DNA of 64,000 nucleotides from Streptomyces avidinii. Lineage in GTDB: Bacteria > Actinomycetota > Actinomycetes > Streptomycetales > Streptomycetaceae. Both the position numbers and the translations under genes were made by a program. Under the pieces are notes generated by a model that saw only the letters and a list, made by a program, of their open reading frames with translations, was not told where the DNA came from and ran no database searches. The stretch spans positions 447,410 through 511,409 of the forward strand of contig NZ_BMVL01000007.1 of NCBI RefSeq assembly GCF_014650695.1. The letters are read 5' to 3'. Shown one piece after another: positions 31,953 to 40,594 of this stretch (the stretch's first letter is position 1; each line of letters opens with the position of its first letter).

Positions 31953-34353
31953 GCCGCCACCACCGCCGCGGCCGCGCCGCCCCGTCCAGGCGGGCGGCCT
32001 GCTCGCGGCACTCCCCGGCCAGCAACTCCTCACCGGCCCCGGCGAAAAGCACCGCCGCCCGCTCGCACGCCCGCGCCGCCTCGGCCGGGCGGCGCAGCCC
32101 GCTCAGCGTGGGCGCCAGCCCCCACAGGGCCGTTGCCTCGGCCCGGCGGTCCGCCGTACCGGCCCAGAGCGCACAGGCCCGCTCCTGGGCCTCCAGCGCC
32201 TCCTCCAAGCGGCCTTCCTGCCGGTGGAGCACGCCCAGCAGGCCCAGCATCGTCGCCTGCCCGCGCCGGCCCCAGCCCTCCTCGAACAGGGCGACGGCCT
32301 CCTCGTACCGGGCCCGCGCCTCCTTGGGCCGCCCGGCGTCCCGCAGCGTGTCGGCGATCCCGCCCAGCACCCAGGCCTCCCGTGCCCGACTGCCCCGGTC
32401 CCGCAGGATGGCGAGCGCCTCCTCCCGTACGGCCAGGGACTCCTCCCGGTGACCGGCCTCCCCCAGCACTCCCCCGAGGAAATCCAGCGCGGACGCCTCA
32501 CGGTGGCGGTCGCCCACCTCCCGCATCAGGGCGACGGACGTGCGGTACGCGTCGATCGCCTCGTCCAGGCGCCCCAACTCCCGCAGACAGTGCGCGAGGG
32601 CGGCCAGCGCCGTGCCCTCGGCGTGCCGGATCCCCTGCTCGCGAATGATCCGCAACGCCGCCTCGTGGGCCTCGCGGGCCTCCTCGAAGCGGAGCAGCCT
32701 GCGGTACGCGGACCCCAGCATGTTCAGCGCCTTGCCCTCACCCGCCCGGTGGGAGCCCTCCCGGAACAGCGCGAGCGCCTCGGTCAGCCGTTCCACCGCC
32801 TCCTGCGTGCGGTGCGCGTCGAGGAGGGTGTAGCCGAGGTCGTACAGCGCCCCGCCCAGGTCCTGCCGGCGCCCGGAGCGCCGTACGAGCGCGAGCACGC
32901 GCTCCATCACCACCACGGCCTCCTGGGCGTGACCGTAGAGCTTGAGGTACGGCGCGAGGAGGTGCGCCAGCTCCCTCGCCGACTCCGGCCGGCCGGTGTC
33001 GGCGGCGAAGCCCACGGCGGCGACGAGCAGCGCCCGCTCCGCGTCGAGCCAGTGCAGCGCCTCGGCCACCGAGGGCAGCCCCGGCCCGGCGGCCGCGCGG
33101 CCGTCCACGCCCAGCACGCTCCCCGCCACCTCCGTGTCGAAGACCAGGCTGTCCAGGAAGGTGTCGGTGGCCTCCTCCCGCCCGTCCTCCTCGGCGCACT
33201 CCTCGCCCCGCTCCAGCGCGTACAGCCGCACGAGGTCGTGCATCCGCCAGCGACCCGACCCGACGGGCTGCTCGGTGAGCAGGCTGGCCCGTACGAGCGC
33301 GGCCAGCCGCGGGCGTACGTCCGTACCCGCGCCCGCGTCGGCGTCCGCGTGCCGGCCGGTGAGCAGGGCCGCGTACTCGGTGCGGCAGTCCGGCCCCGGG
33401 TTGACCGTCAGGAGCCGGAAGGCCCGCGCCTGGTCGGCGGGCAGCCGCGCGTACGAGAGGTCGAAGGCGGCCCGCACCCCCACCGGTACCCCGCCGTCGT
33501 CGAAGGTCAGCGCCTCCAGCCGGCTCCGGGCCTCGGCCAGCCGCGCGCCCAACTCGCCTGCGGAGAGGCCCGGATCGCCCGCCAGCACCGCTCCCGCCAC
33601 CGTCAGGGCCAGCGGCAGCCGCCCGCACCGCCGCGCGATCTCCGCGAGCGCGTCGGGCTCCCGCGCGGGCCTGGGGTCGTCCGGCCGGGCCCGCAGCAGG
33701 GCGTCCGCGAGCAGCTGGGCCGCGGGCCGCGCCGCCAGCTCGTCCAGCACGAGGACGCGGCCCGCGAAGCCCGGAGCGACGAGGCGGTGCCGCGAGGTCA
33801 CGAGCAGCCGGTGCGCGCCCCCGGCCGGTACGAGGTCCCGTACCTGGGCGACCGAGCCCGCGTCGTCGGCGACGATCAGCACCCGCTGCCCGGCGCGGCC
33901 GAAGGCGGCAAGCTCCGCCCGGTACAGCGCCACCCGCGCCTCCGGGGAGGCCGGCATGTCGGTGTCCCGGACGCCCAGGTGCCGCAGCATCTCCTGGACG
34001 GCCTGCGGGCCGCTCACCCCGCCGTCGGGGGCGTAGCCGCGCAGCGAGAGGAAGAACACCCGGTCGCCGAACCAGCCCAGTTCCACGGCCCGGTGGGCCG
34101 TCGCCACGGCCAGCGCGCTCTTGCCCACGCCGGCCAGCCCGGCCACCACGGCGACCACGGGCCCGTCCTGCGCGAGCAGCGCCGTCAGTTCCTCGACCGG
34201 CCCGTCCCGGCCGACGAGGGTGCCGGGTGCGTCGGGGAGGCCGAGCAGCGCCCGGGGCGCGGGGCCGGCCCCGGGCGCGTAGGTGACGTAGTCCCCGGCG
34301 ACCTGGGTGATCCGGGCCCCGTCGGAGGCCCGGGCCCACTGCTCGGCGGGCAC
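31942..34353 (-). CDS. NB-ARC/TPR STAND ATPase (NLR-like)
   Basis: 803 residues; GTG start overlapping the upstream stop by one base (TAGTG). It has: N-terminal motif QWARASDGARITQVAGD (residues about 5-21); P-loop VVAGLAGVGKSALAVATAH (~70-88); Walker B VLIVADDAGSV; the SRHRLVAPGF sensor; GLPLAL-type box CGRLPLALTVAGA; winged-helix WRMHDLVRLYALE (MHD motif); and from ~440 about ten TPR units. It looks like AfsR without the SARP domain. No separate effector domain is fused to it. Such proteins are bacterial relatives of plant and animal NLR immune receptors; here the partner is the tiny membrane gene just upstream that carries the same motif twice. Ligand unknown. Confidence 0.9.
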   Translation of the reverse strand: MPAEQWARASDGARITQVAGDYVTYAPGAGPAPRALLGLPDAPGTLVGRDGPVEELTALLAQDGPVVAVVAGLAGVGKSALAVATAHRAVELGWFGDRVFFLSLRGYAPDGGVSGPQAVQEMLRHLGVRDTDMPASPEARVALYRAELAAFGRAGQRVLIVADDAGSVAQVRDLVPAGGAHRLLVTSRHRLVAPGFAGRVLVLDELAARPAAQLLADALLRARPDDPRPAREPDALAEIARRCGRLPLALTVAGAVLAGDPGLSAGELGARLAEARSRLEALTFDDGGVPVGVRAAFDLSYARLPADQARAFRLLTVNPGPDCRTEYAALLTGRHADADAGAGTDVRPRLAALVRASLLTEQPVGSGRWRMHDLVRLYALERGEECAEEDGREEATDTFLDSLVFDTEVAGSVLGVDGRAAAGPGLPSVAEALHWLDAERALLVAAVGFAADTGRPESARELAHLLAPYLKLYGHAQEAVVVMERVLALVRRSGRRQDLGGALYDLGYTLLDAHRTQEAVERLTEALALFREGSHRAGEGKALNMLGSAYRRLLRFEEAREAHEAALRIIREQGIRHAEGTALAALAHCLRELGRLDEAIDAYRTSVALMREVGDRHREASALDFLGGVLGEAGHREESLAVREEALAILRDRGSRAREAWVLGGIADTLRDAGRPKEARARYEEAVALFEEGWGRRGQATMLGLLGVLHRQEGRLEEALEAQERACALWAGTADRRAEATALWGLAPTLSGLRRPAEAARACERAAVLFAGAGEELLAGECREQAARLDGAARPRRWWRLRR

Positions 34354-34751
34354 TACGCGGACTCGCCCTGTTCGGCCTGCTCGGCTCCTTGGTCCTGCTC
34401 ACCGCCCGCGCTCTGACGCACCCGGGAATCGCCGTCGGCCCGCGCCCGCTGGTCGAGCCGGTCGGGGGCGGCGGCCCCGCCGGACTGGGTGATCCGCGCC
34501 GACCCGGACGCGCGGGCCCGCTGCCGTACGGCGGTGCCTCCCTCCCCGTCCTGGCCGCCACCCGCCCACCAGGCTCCGGCGAGCCCGAAGGCGGCGGCCA
34601 TGGCCCCCCCGAAGCCGGCGGCGGCCGCCACGTTGTCCGAGTCCTTGTCCGGCAGCCAGCCGAAGGGGTCCGCCTGGCCCAGCTTGAAGCTGAGCAGGAA
34701 CACGAGCGCCGTGCCCCCCATGACGACAACCCACCGCAACGGACGTGACAT
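34353..34751 (-). CDS. Small membrane protein with two copies of the NLR motif (candidate effector)
   Basis: 132 residues from ATG 34751 (an in-frame upstream start would overlap the next gene). Two membrane helices: WVVVMGGTALVFLLSFKLG (~7-25) and a glycine-zipper-like one AAAAGFGGAMAAAFGLAGAW (~39-60). The cytosolic tail (70 residues) holds QRARASGSARITQSGG and QRARADGDSRVRQSAGG. The same motif, QWARASDGARITQVAGD, starts the NB-ARC protein encoded 1 bp downstream in an overlapping frame. I recognise no domain family. The shared motif and coupling suggest a membrane-active partner of the STAND protein; this is inferred. Confidence 0.7.
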   Translation of the reverse strand: MSRPLRWVVVMGGTALVFLLSFKLGQADPFGWLPDKDSDNVAAAAGFGGAMAAAFGLAGAWWAGGGQDGEGGTAVRQRARASGSARITQSGGAAAPDRLDQRARADGDSRVRQSAGGEQDQGAEQAEQGESA

Positions 34752-34789
34752 TGGCCCCCCTGACCGACCGACTCCCCGAGCATCCGAAG

Positions 34790-35188
34790 CTAGCAAACAC
34801 CCCCGCGGAACTCGCACCAGACGACCTTCCCGGGCGTCCGGGGCAGCACCCCCCAGTCATCGGCGAGTGCGGCGACGAGGGTCAGCCCCTGCCCGTGCGG
34901 CCTCCCGGTGATCCGGGAGAACCCGGGCCCGCTGTCGTGCACCTCGGCGCGGATCGTCGCGTCCTCGAAGCCGAACAGCCGCAGCAGGTATCCGCGGCCG
35001 GACGGGACGCCGTACCGCAGCGCGTTGGTCGCGAGCTCGCTCACGCAGAGCAACATGTCGTCGAGGCGGTCGGTGCCGCCCCACGCGTGCAAGGTGTCAC
35101 GTGTGAACTGCCGCGCAGCTGCGACGGATCGGGGCGAGCGCAGGTAGAGACGCTCGCGCACGAGCGCCGCCTGAATAGTTGGATTCAC
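34790..35188 (-). CDS. GHKL ATPase-domain protein (anti-sigma kinase-like)
   Basis: 132 residues, GTG start. The HATPase_c/GHKL fold of the SpoIIAB/RsbW type is seen in the N box CVSELATNALRYGVP, the G1 box VHDSGPGF, and G2 HGQGLTLVAALADDWGV. Streptomyces encode dozens of such orphan proteins beside DUF5753 regulators and DUF397 proteins (the whiJ-like cassette), as here. They may bind ATP and regulate the neighbouring HTH protein. Divergent from the HTH gene over 113 bp holding a perfect inverted repeat. Confidence 0.88.
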   Translation of the reverse strand: MNPTIQAALVRERLYLRSPRSVAAARQFTRDTLHAWGGTDRLDDMLLCVSELATNALRYGVPSGRGYLLRLFGFEDATIRAEVHDSGPGFSRITGRPHGQGLTLVAALADDWGVLPRTPGKVVWCEFRGGVC

Positions 35189-35231
35189 CGGACGATCGTC
35201 GCGTTGCGTGACTAGCGTGTGGCTGAGCGCC

Positions 35232-35259
35232 GACCCGTACTCCTTGATGAGTACGGGTC
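35232..35259. promoter_or_regulatory. Inverted repeat in divergent whiJ-type gap
   Basis: Perfect 11-bp arms GACCCGTACTC and GAGTACGGGTC with a 6-nt spacer (cttgat), 43 bp before the HTH start. WhiJ-like regulators may bind it to control both divergent genes. Confidence 0.55.
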
Positions 35260-35301
35260 CGCACGGGGTATTCCGCTTGCGCGGGTGGGGAGTTCGCAGT
35301 C

Positions 35302-36126
35302 ATGCCACCGAGGAAACGAGTACGGCCGAACGCGACGACCATGAAGATGGTCGGCGCGATGGTGGCCGCCGCGCGGATCGCCAAGAACCTGACCCAGAAG
35401 CAGCTCGGAGAGCTGGTCCGGCTGGACGCCGAGACCATCGCCTCCATTGAGCAAGGTCGGCGGGCCCTGATGCCGAACGTCGCCGAGCTGATGGACCAAG
35501 TCCTGGGGCTGCCCGGGGTGCTCACGGTCGCGGCGCACAAGATGCCGCAGGTCGACGTGATCCCGCCGTGGGCCGAGCCGCTGATCAACCTGGAGCAGAA
35601 GGCAGTCACGCTGTCCTCGTACCAGAATCAGGTAGTTCCGGGCTTGCTCCAGACCCAGGCCTACGCGGAGGCGGTCTTCCGCAGCCGCGTCCCGCTGTAC
35701 ACCGACAGCGAGGTCGCAGATCAGACTGCGGCCCGACTCGACCGTCAGACCACCCTGAGGCGCGAGAAGCCGATGGTCGCCAGCTTCGTCATCTGGGAAC
35801 CGGCCCTCACATGCCCTCTGGGCGGCCGAGCAGTACTCCACGAGCAGCTCCGCCACCTCTTGACCTGCTCCGAGCTGACGGGGGTGTCCATCCAGATCCT
35901 CCCGCTGGACCGCACCCTCCATCCAGCCCTGGACGGCCCCTTCGTTCTGCTCGAAACCCCGGTGCATCAGCACATTGCGTACCTCGAAACGCAACGCGGC
36001 AGCCTGGTCGTCTCCGACCTCGACGAGGTCAGCATCCTCTCGATGAAGTATGCGATGCTGCGGACACAGGCCCTCAACCCCGAGGAAACCAGGGACCTGT
36101 TGAAACGGCTCCTAGGAGACCCATGA
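35302..36126 (+). CDS. Scr1/DUF5753-family helix-turn-helix regulator
   Basis: 274 residues, ATG. Residues 20-75 hold the Xre-type HTH (GAMVAAARIAKNLTQKQLGELV, LDAETIASIEQGRRALMPN); residues 95-265 the DUF5753 domain (LINLEQKAVTLSSYQNQVVPGLLQTQAYA, LSILSMKYAMLRTQALNPEETRDLL). Member of the WhiJ group of developmental and antibiotic regulators. The stop overlaps the DUF397 start (ATGA), giving coupled expression with that small protein. Divergent from a GHKL ATPase gene, the usual cassette. Confidence 0.92.
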   Translation: MPPRKRVRPNATTMKMVGAMVAAARIAKNLTQKQLGELVRLDAETIASIEQGRRALMPNVAELMDQVLGLPGVLTVAAHKMPQVDVIPPWAEPLINLEQKAVTLSSYQNQVVPGLLQTQAYAEAVFRSRVPLYTDSEVADQTAARLDRQTTLRREKPMVASFVIWEPALTCPLGGRAVLHEQLRHLLTCSELTGVSIQILPLDRTLHPALDGPFVLLETPVHQHIAYLETQRGSLVVSDLDEVSILSMKYAMLRTQALNPEETRDLLKRLLGDP

Positions 36127-36302
36127 GCACCCCACTCGCGTGGTTCAAGTCCAGCTACAGCGCCAGCGAGGGCGGCGACTGCGTCGAGGTGGCTGCCTCC
36201 CCGACCCAGGTCCACGTCAGGGACTCGAAGGTCCAGGACGGTCCCGTCCTGGATCTCGCCCCGGCGAGCTGGGCACAGCTGACCGGCTGGGTCAGCCGGT
36301 AG
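36123..36302 (+). CDS. DUF397 protein
   Basis: 59 residues, ATG overlapping the upstream stop. WFKSSYSASEGGDCVEVAA and VHVRDSKVQDGPVLDLAP are the DUF397 core (single domain, beta-rich). In WhiJ cassettes DUF397 proteins act as small antagonists of the adjacent DUF5753 regulator, possibly as a toxin-antitoxin-like pair. Regulator and antagonist are translationally coupled here. Confidence 0.92.
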   Translation: MSTPLAWFKSSYSASEGGDCVEVAASPTQVHVRDSKVQDGPVLDLAPASWAQLTGWVSR

Positions 36303-36320
36303 TAGCGACGCCGACGGCGG

Positions 36321-37082
36321 TCACTCCGACCGCTCGGCGACCAGCGGCGCGAGGCCGTCCAGGATGCGGTCCAGGCCGAAGCGGAACTGGAAGTCCGGCT
36401 CGCCGGCGCCGCCGAACGCGTCGGAGGCCAGCAGCCGCGTCACCGCCGGGTGGCTGTCCGGGCCGGCGAGCAGCCGCAGCGTGCGTGCGTACTGGGCCAG
36501 GGCCTGCTCCGGGGCCACGCCCGACTTCACGATGGCGTCGATCATGTCCGCGGCCATCGTGGCCTCGTTCCGCACCAGGCCGCCGATCAGGGTGATCGTG
36601 GAGAGCTTCTCGCCCTCCTTCAGGCCCGTACGGGCCATCGCGGCCAGCCCCCGGTCCATCCAGGCCAGCTGGTTCGGGGTCGCGGGCGGGGCCGTGATCG
36701 GGATGCGCAGGATCCAGGAGTTGGCCATCAGGACCGCCCGCTGCGCGTACGCCCAGTTCGTCAGCAGCTCGCGCCATCCCCACCCCTCCGCCTCCGGCGG
36801 CAACGGCGCCGGGGTGCCGACCCCCGCGTCCGACATGAGGACGTACAGCTCCTCCTTGGCGGCGACGTACCGGTAGAGGGACATCGTCGAGACGCCCAGC
36901 TCCTTGGCCACCCGGCCCATGGAGACGGCGTCCATCCCCTCCCCCGCGGCCAGCGCCACGGCCGCCTCCACGATCTTCGGCAGCGTGAGCGTGGGGCGCG
37001 GCCCCTTGCCGGGGCGTTCGCGCAGACCCCAGGCCATCTCCAGGCTCGCCGGGAGTCCGGTCCCGCTGTCCTCGTCCGCCAT
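36321..37082 (-). CDS. TetR-family repressor of ABC exporter
   Basis: 253 residues, ATG. TetR HTH in residues about 30-85 (LTLPKIVEAAVALAAGEGMDAVSMGRVAKELGVSTMSLYRYVA). The C-terminal domain (QRAVLMANSWILRIPITAPPATPNQ, GLKEGEKLSTITLIGGLVRNEA) is the TetR_C type often found with DrrAB-type exporters. It is divergent from the ABC genes; the 101-bp gap carries the inverted repeat CTGTGTA-N5-TACACAG, a natural operator. Ligand likely a hydrophobic antibiotic or signalling molecule. Confidence 0.9.
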   Translation of the reverse strand: MADEDSGTGLPASLEMAWGLRERPGKGPRPTLTLPKIVEAAVALAAGEGMDAVSMGRVAKELGVSTMSLYRYVAAKEELYVLMSDAGVGTPAPLPPEAEGWGWRELLTNWAYAQRAVLMANSWILRIPITAPPATPNQLAWMDRGLAAMARTGLKEGEKLSTITLIGGLVRNEATMAADMIDAIVKSGVAPEQALAQYARTLRLLAGPDSHPAVTRLLASDAFGGAGEPDFQFRFGLDRILDGLAPLVAERSE

Positions 37083-37118
37083 GACCGCCCACTCCTCGAT
37101 TGACCCCCCATCCTAGTT

Positions 37119-37137
37119 CTGTGTATTACTTACACAG
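37119..37137. promoter_or_regulatory. TetR operator upstream of ABC genes
   Basis: CTGTGTA-ttact-TACACAG: perfect 7-bp arms with 5-bp spacer in the gap between the TetR and ABC genes, near the -10 of both. Spaced palindromes of this size are typical TetR sites. Confidence 0.65.
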
Positions 37138-37183
37138 TAAAGCGTAAGGCATACGCAGAACAGTGAAGGGAGCACCGTCCCCC

Positions 37184-38115
<932 letters not shown>

Positions 38116-38119
<4 letters not shown>

Positions 38120-38871
38120 CCACCCTGCCCGTGAGCGCCTTCGCCCTGGCGGGCCGCAGCCTGCGCATCAGCAGCCGCCGGCCCGACGCGCTGATCGTCG
38201 CCCTGATGCTGCCCGTCATGCTGATGCTGATCTTCGTCTACTTCTTCGGCGGAGCCATCGACACCGGAACGGCGTACGTGACGTACGTGGTCCCCGGCGC
38301 CATGCTGCTCTGCGCGGGCTTCGGCGCGGCCTCCACCGCCGTCAGCGTCTCCGAGGACATGACCAACGGCATCATCGACCGCTTCCGCTCCCTCGACGTG
38401 GGCGCCGTCCCGATCCTCGCCGGGCACGTCGCGGCCTCGGTGGTGCGCAACCTGATCTCCACCACCCTGGTCCTCGCCGTCGCCCTCGCCATCGGCTTCC
38501 GGCCCCAGGCCGGCCCGACCGCGTTCCTCGGCGCCGCCGGGCTGCTCCTCGCGTACATCACGGCGATCTCGTGGCTGGCCGCCGCACTCGGGCTGCTCGC
38601 CAAGTCGCCCGAGGCAGCGGGCGGGTTCACCTTCCTGATGATGTTCCTGCCGTACCCCTCCAGCGCCTTCGTCCCCATCGAGACCATGCCCGGCTGGCTC
38701 CACGGCTTCGCCGACCACCAGCCGCTGACCCCGGTGATCGAATCCCTGCGCGCCCTGCTCCTGGCGCAGCCCGCCGGTGACGCGCCGTGGATCGCGCTGA
38801 CCTGGTGCGCGGGCATCACGGCCGTCGCGGTGACCCTCGCCGGCGCGCTCTTCCGCAACAGGACCCGTTGA
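38116..38871 (+). CDS. DrrB-type ABC-2 permease
   Basis: 251 residues, ATG overlapping the upstream stop. Six membrane helices in the ABC-2 arrangement (DALIVALMLPVMLMLIFVYFF, YVVPGAMLLCAGFGAAS, LISTTLVLAVALAIGF, TFLMMFLPYPSSAFVPIETM, ALTWCAGITAVAVTLAG). The AFVPIETMPGWLHGFA loop is the DrrB signature region. It forms the channel with the ATPase encoded just before. Similar to the permease at 43256. Confidence 0.93.
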
Positions 38872-38919
38872 GGGACCCCTGTCGGAGCCCCTCAACGGGT
38901 CGATGGTGCGACCGCTCGC

Positions 38920-39192
38920 TCAGCCGCCCAGCGGGTAGGAAGTACGGCCCGTCGCCTCGTCGATCTCCGAGTGGGCCTTCTGCAGCATCTGCGACGCGAT
39001 ATCCATGAGCGCGCGAGCGCCCGCGATCTCTTCCCCGACCCTCAACTGCTCCGGGTCGGAGGGGTGACGCAAGGCATAGCCCCGCGCCTTGATCTCGGAG
39101 CCGTCCCCGAGCCTTACCAGGGCCGCCGCACTGGTGCGGTGGCCCTCCTCGGTGAATTCGAGCTCCACATGCCACCCGACGAGCGTGGCCAT
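38920..39192 (-). CDS. DUF1876 domain protein
   Basis: 90 residues, ATG preceded by gaggtgat. WHVELEFTEEGHRTSAAALVRLGDGSEIKARG and RHPSDPEQLRVGEEIAGARALMDIASQML match DUF1876, a small dsRBD-like alpha/beta fold in actinobacteria that is induced in stationary phase or by stress in some species. No catalytic residues. Convergent with the ABC permease gene, 48 bp apart. Confidence 0.85.
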   Translation of the reverse strand: MATLVGWHVELEFTEEGHRTSAAALVRLGDGSEIKARGYALRHPSDPEQLRVGEEIAGARALMDIASQMLQKAHSEIDEATGRTSYPLGG

Positions 39193-39296
39193 GGTGCATC
39201 ACCTCCAGGGGTCACCCTTCCCTCCAGGGTGCGCCCGCGGCGGACACGACGCGAGCCGGGTGGCCTTCGGGCCGGGGTGGGGTGGCGGGGGGCGTC

Positions 39297-39872
39297 TCAA
39301 TGCGCGTTGAACGACCAGAAGACGCCGACCTCGTCCGCGGACACCGCGATCAGACCGAGGTCCATCATGAGGTCGGTGAAGGGGTGGCCGCCTTCGAGGT
39401 CCCGCGCCAGGAAGTCGGGCGCGTCGCAGGTGCGGGCGAGGAGGGAGGAGGTCCAGAACGCCGCGTCGGGGCCGAACCGGTCCAGCACGGTCCGGGCGTC
39501 CGCGAGCACCATGTCCCGGTCCTCCCGGAACCGGACCGGGGAGCCCTCGAACCACCACTCCTGCGCGAACGAGGCGAGCAGCTCGACGGCAGCGCCCGCC
39601 GTGATCGGCCGGAGGCCGGAGCGCAGGTCCTCGGCGTTCAGCGCACGGAACGGGTGGAAGGGATAGCCGCTCTCCCGTCCCACCTTGTCGATCTGCCATT
39701 CCAGGACGGACCAGCCCCGGGGGTCGGCGACCGACCGCTCCATGACGGCGCGGACGTCCTCGGCCCAGTCCTCGTGCAAGCGGGGGCCGCTCCAAACGAA
39801 GGTGTAGACGTCCTCCAGGAGCCGCAGCAGCGCGGCTTCCCAGGTGGCGGCTCGGATGGGTCGGGTCGGCAT
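39297..39872 (-). CDS. Unknown protein, paralog 1 of tandem pair
   Basis: 191 residues from ATG 39872, which has gggagg 5 bp upstream. The first 70 residues match the following gene closely: WEAALLRLLEDVYTFVWSGP and HEDWAEDVRAVMERSVADPRGW. The middle of about 70 residues diverges. The C-terminal strand MDLGLIAVSADEVGVFWSFN again matches its neighbour. The layout (helical N-terminus, beta C-terminus, strong divergence in the middle) is like a small stand-alone alpha/beta protein such as an immunity-type protein; I know no named family for it. It is 20 bp downstream of paralog 2, probably on the same transcript. Confidence 0.7.
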   Translation of the reverse strand: MPTRPIRAATWEAALLRLLEDVYTFVWSGPRLHEDWAEDVRAVMERSVADPRGWSVLEWQIDKVGRESGYPFHPFRALNAEDLRSGLRPITAGAAVELLASFAQEWWFEGSPVRFREDRDMVLADARTVLDRFGPDAAFWTSSLLARTCDAPDFLARDLEGGHPFTDLMMDLGLIAVSADEVGVFWSFNAH

Positions 39873-39892
39873 GGCCACCTCCCACTGCGGGC

Positions 39893-40492
39893 TCAGCAAT
39901 CGAATGTCCAGAACAGCCCGACCTCGGTGTCGGAGACGACGACCAGGCCGGCGTCCTCCCAGTAGAAGGTCATGGGGATGTAGCCCCACTGGGAGGACTC
40001 GAAGTCCAGCGTGCCGTTCCTGCGCGTGCCGACGCTGACGTTGGTGTAGCAGGTGAAGGTGTCCCCGTAGCGGGCGAGGAGAGTGCGGGCCATGTCCTGC
40101 AGCTCTTCGAAGCTCTCGGTGAACCTTTCGAGGTTCCGAAGGGTGCAGCCCCCGTCGGTGAGTGCGAGGAGGAGATTCTCGGCGCTCGCACGGTCGATCT
40201 CGTACAACCGTTGGCCGACGTCCGCCGGGGTGAGCCGACGTTGGGGATCGGCCTTGAAGGGCGGGCGGAAGGGAAAGGCGGGCCCTTCCGCCGTGCGCTC
40301 GTTCGCGGTGTCGTCGAGCCCGGCCCAGCCGCGCGGGTCGGGGACGGCGCGTTCCATGACGGCGAGCACGTCGGCCCGCCAGTCCTCGTGCCCCCGCGGA
40401 CCGGTGGCGCTGAAGGTGAACGCGTCCTCGTACAGGTGCCGCACCGCCGCTTCCCAAGACACCTTGGAGACCTTGAGATCGCCGTCCTGCAT
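39893..40492 (-). CDS. Unknown protein, paralog 2 of tandem pair
   Basis: 199 residues from ATG 40492 with gagggg 6 bp upstream; a GTG-like start at 40522 lacks an RBS. N-terminal WEAAVRHLYEDAFTFSATGP and HEDWRADVLAVMERAVPDPRGW and C-terminal YWEDAGLVVVSDTEVGLFWTF are shared with paralog 1, while residues 60-150 (NLERFTESFEELQDMARTLL) are specific. It has a possible promoter in the 100-bp upstream gap. Duplicated small genes that keep their ends and differ in the middle suggest changed binding specificity. Confidence 0.7.
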   Translation of the reverse strand: MQDGDLKVSKVSWEAAVRHLYEDAFTFSATGPRGHEDWRADVLAVMERAVPDPRGWAGLDDTANERTAEGPAFPFRPPFKADPQRRLTPADVGQRLYEIDRASAENLLLALTDGGCTLRNLERFTESFEELQDMARTLLARYGDTFTCYTNVSVGTRRNGTLDFESSQWGYIPMTFYWEDAGLVVVSDTEVGLFWTFDC

Positions 40493-40594
40493 GTCCGCCC
40501 CTCTGTGGCACTGCCGCGCCAAATGCGCACGTACGCCTACGAGGTTCGCAGTTCGGCGGGCCGCGCGCCTGAGTGCGCGTACTCAGGTTCGGGC

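Noticed and set aside
31438..34416. 992-residue + strand open frame running through the NB-ARC gene
   Set aside because: It begins as the real DUF3995 gene but continues only because of a frameshift and then runs antisense to the NB-ARC/TPR gene, which has all STAND motifs.
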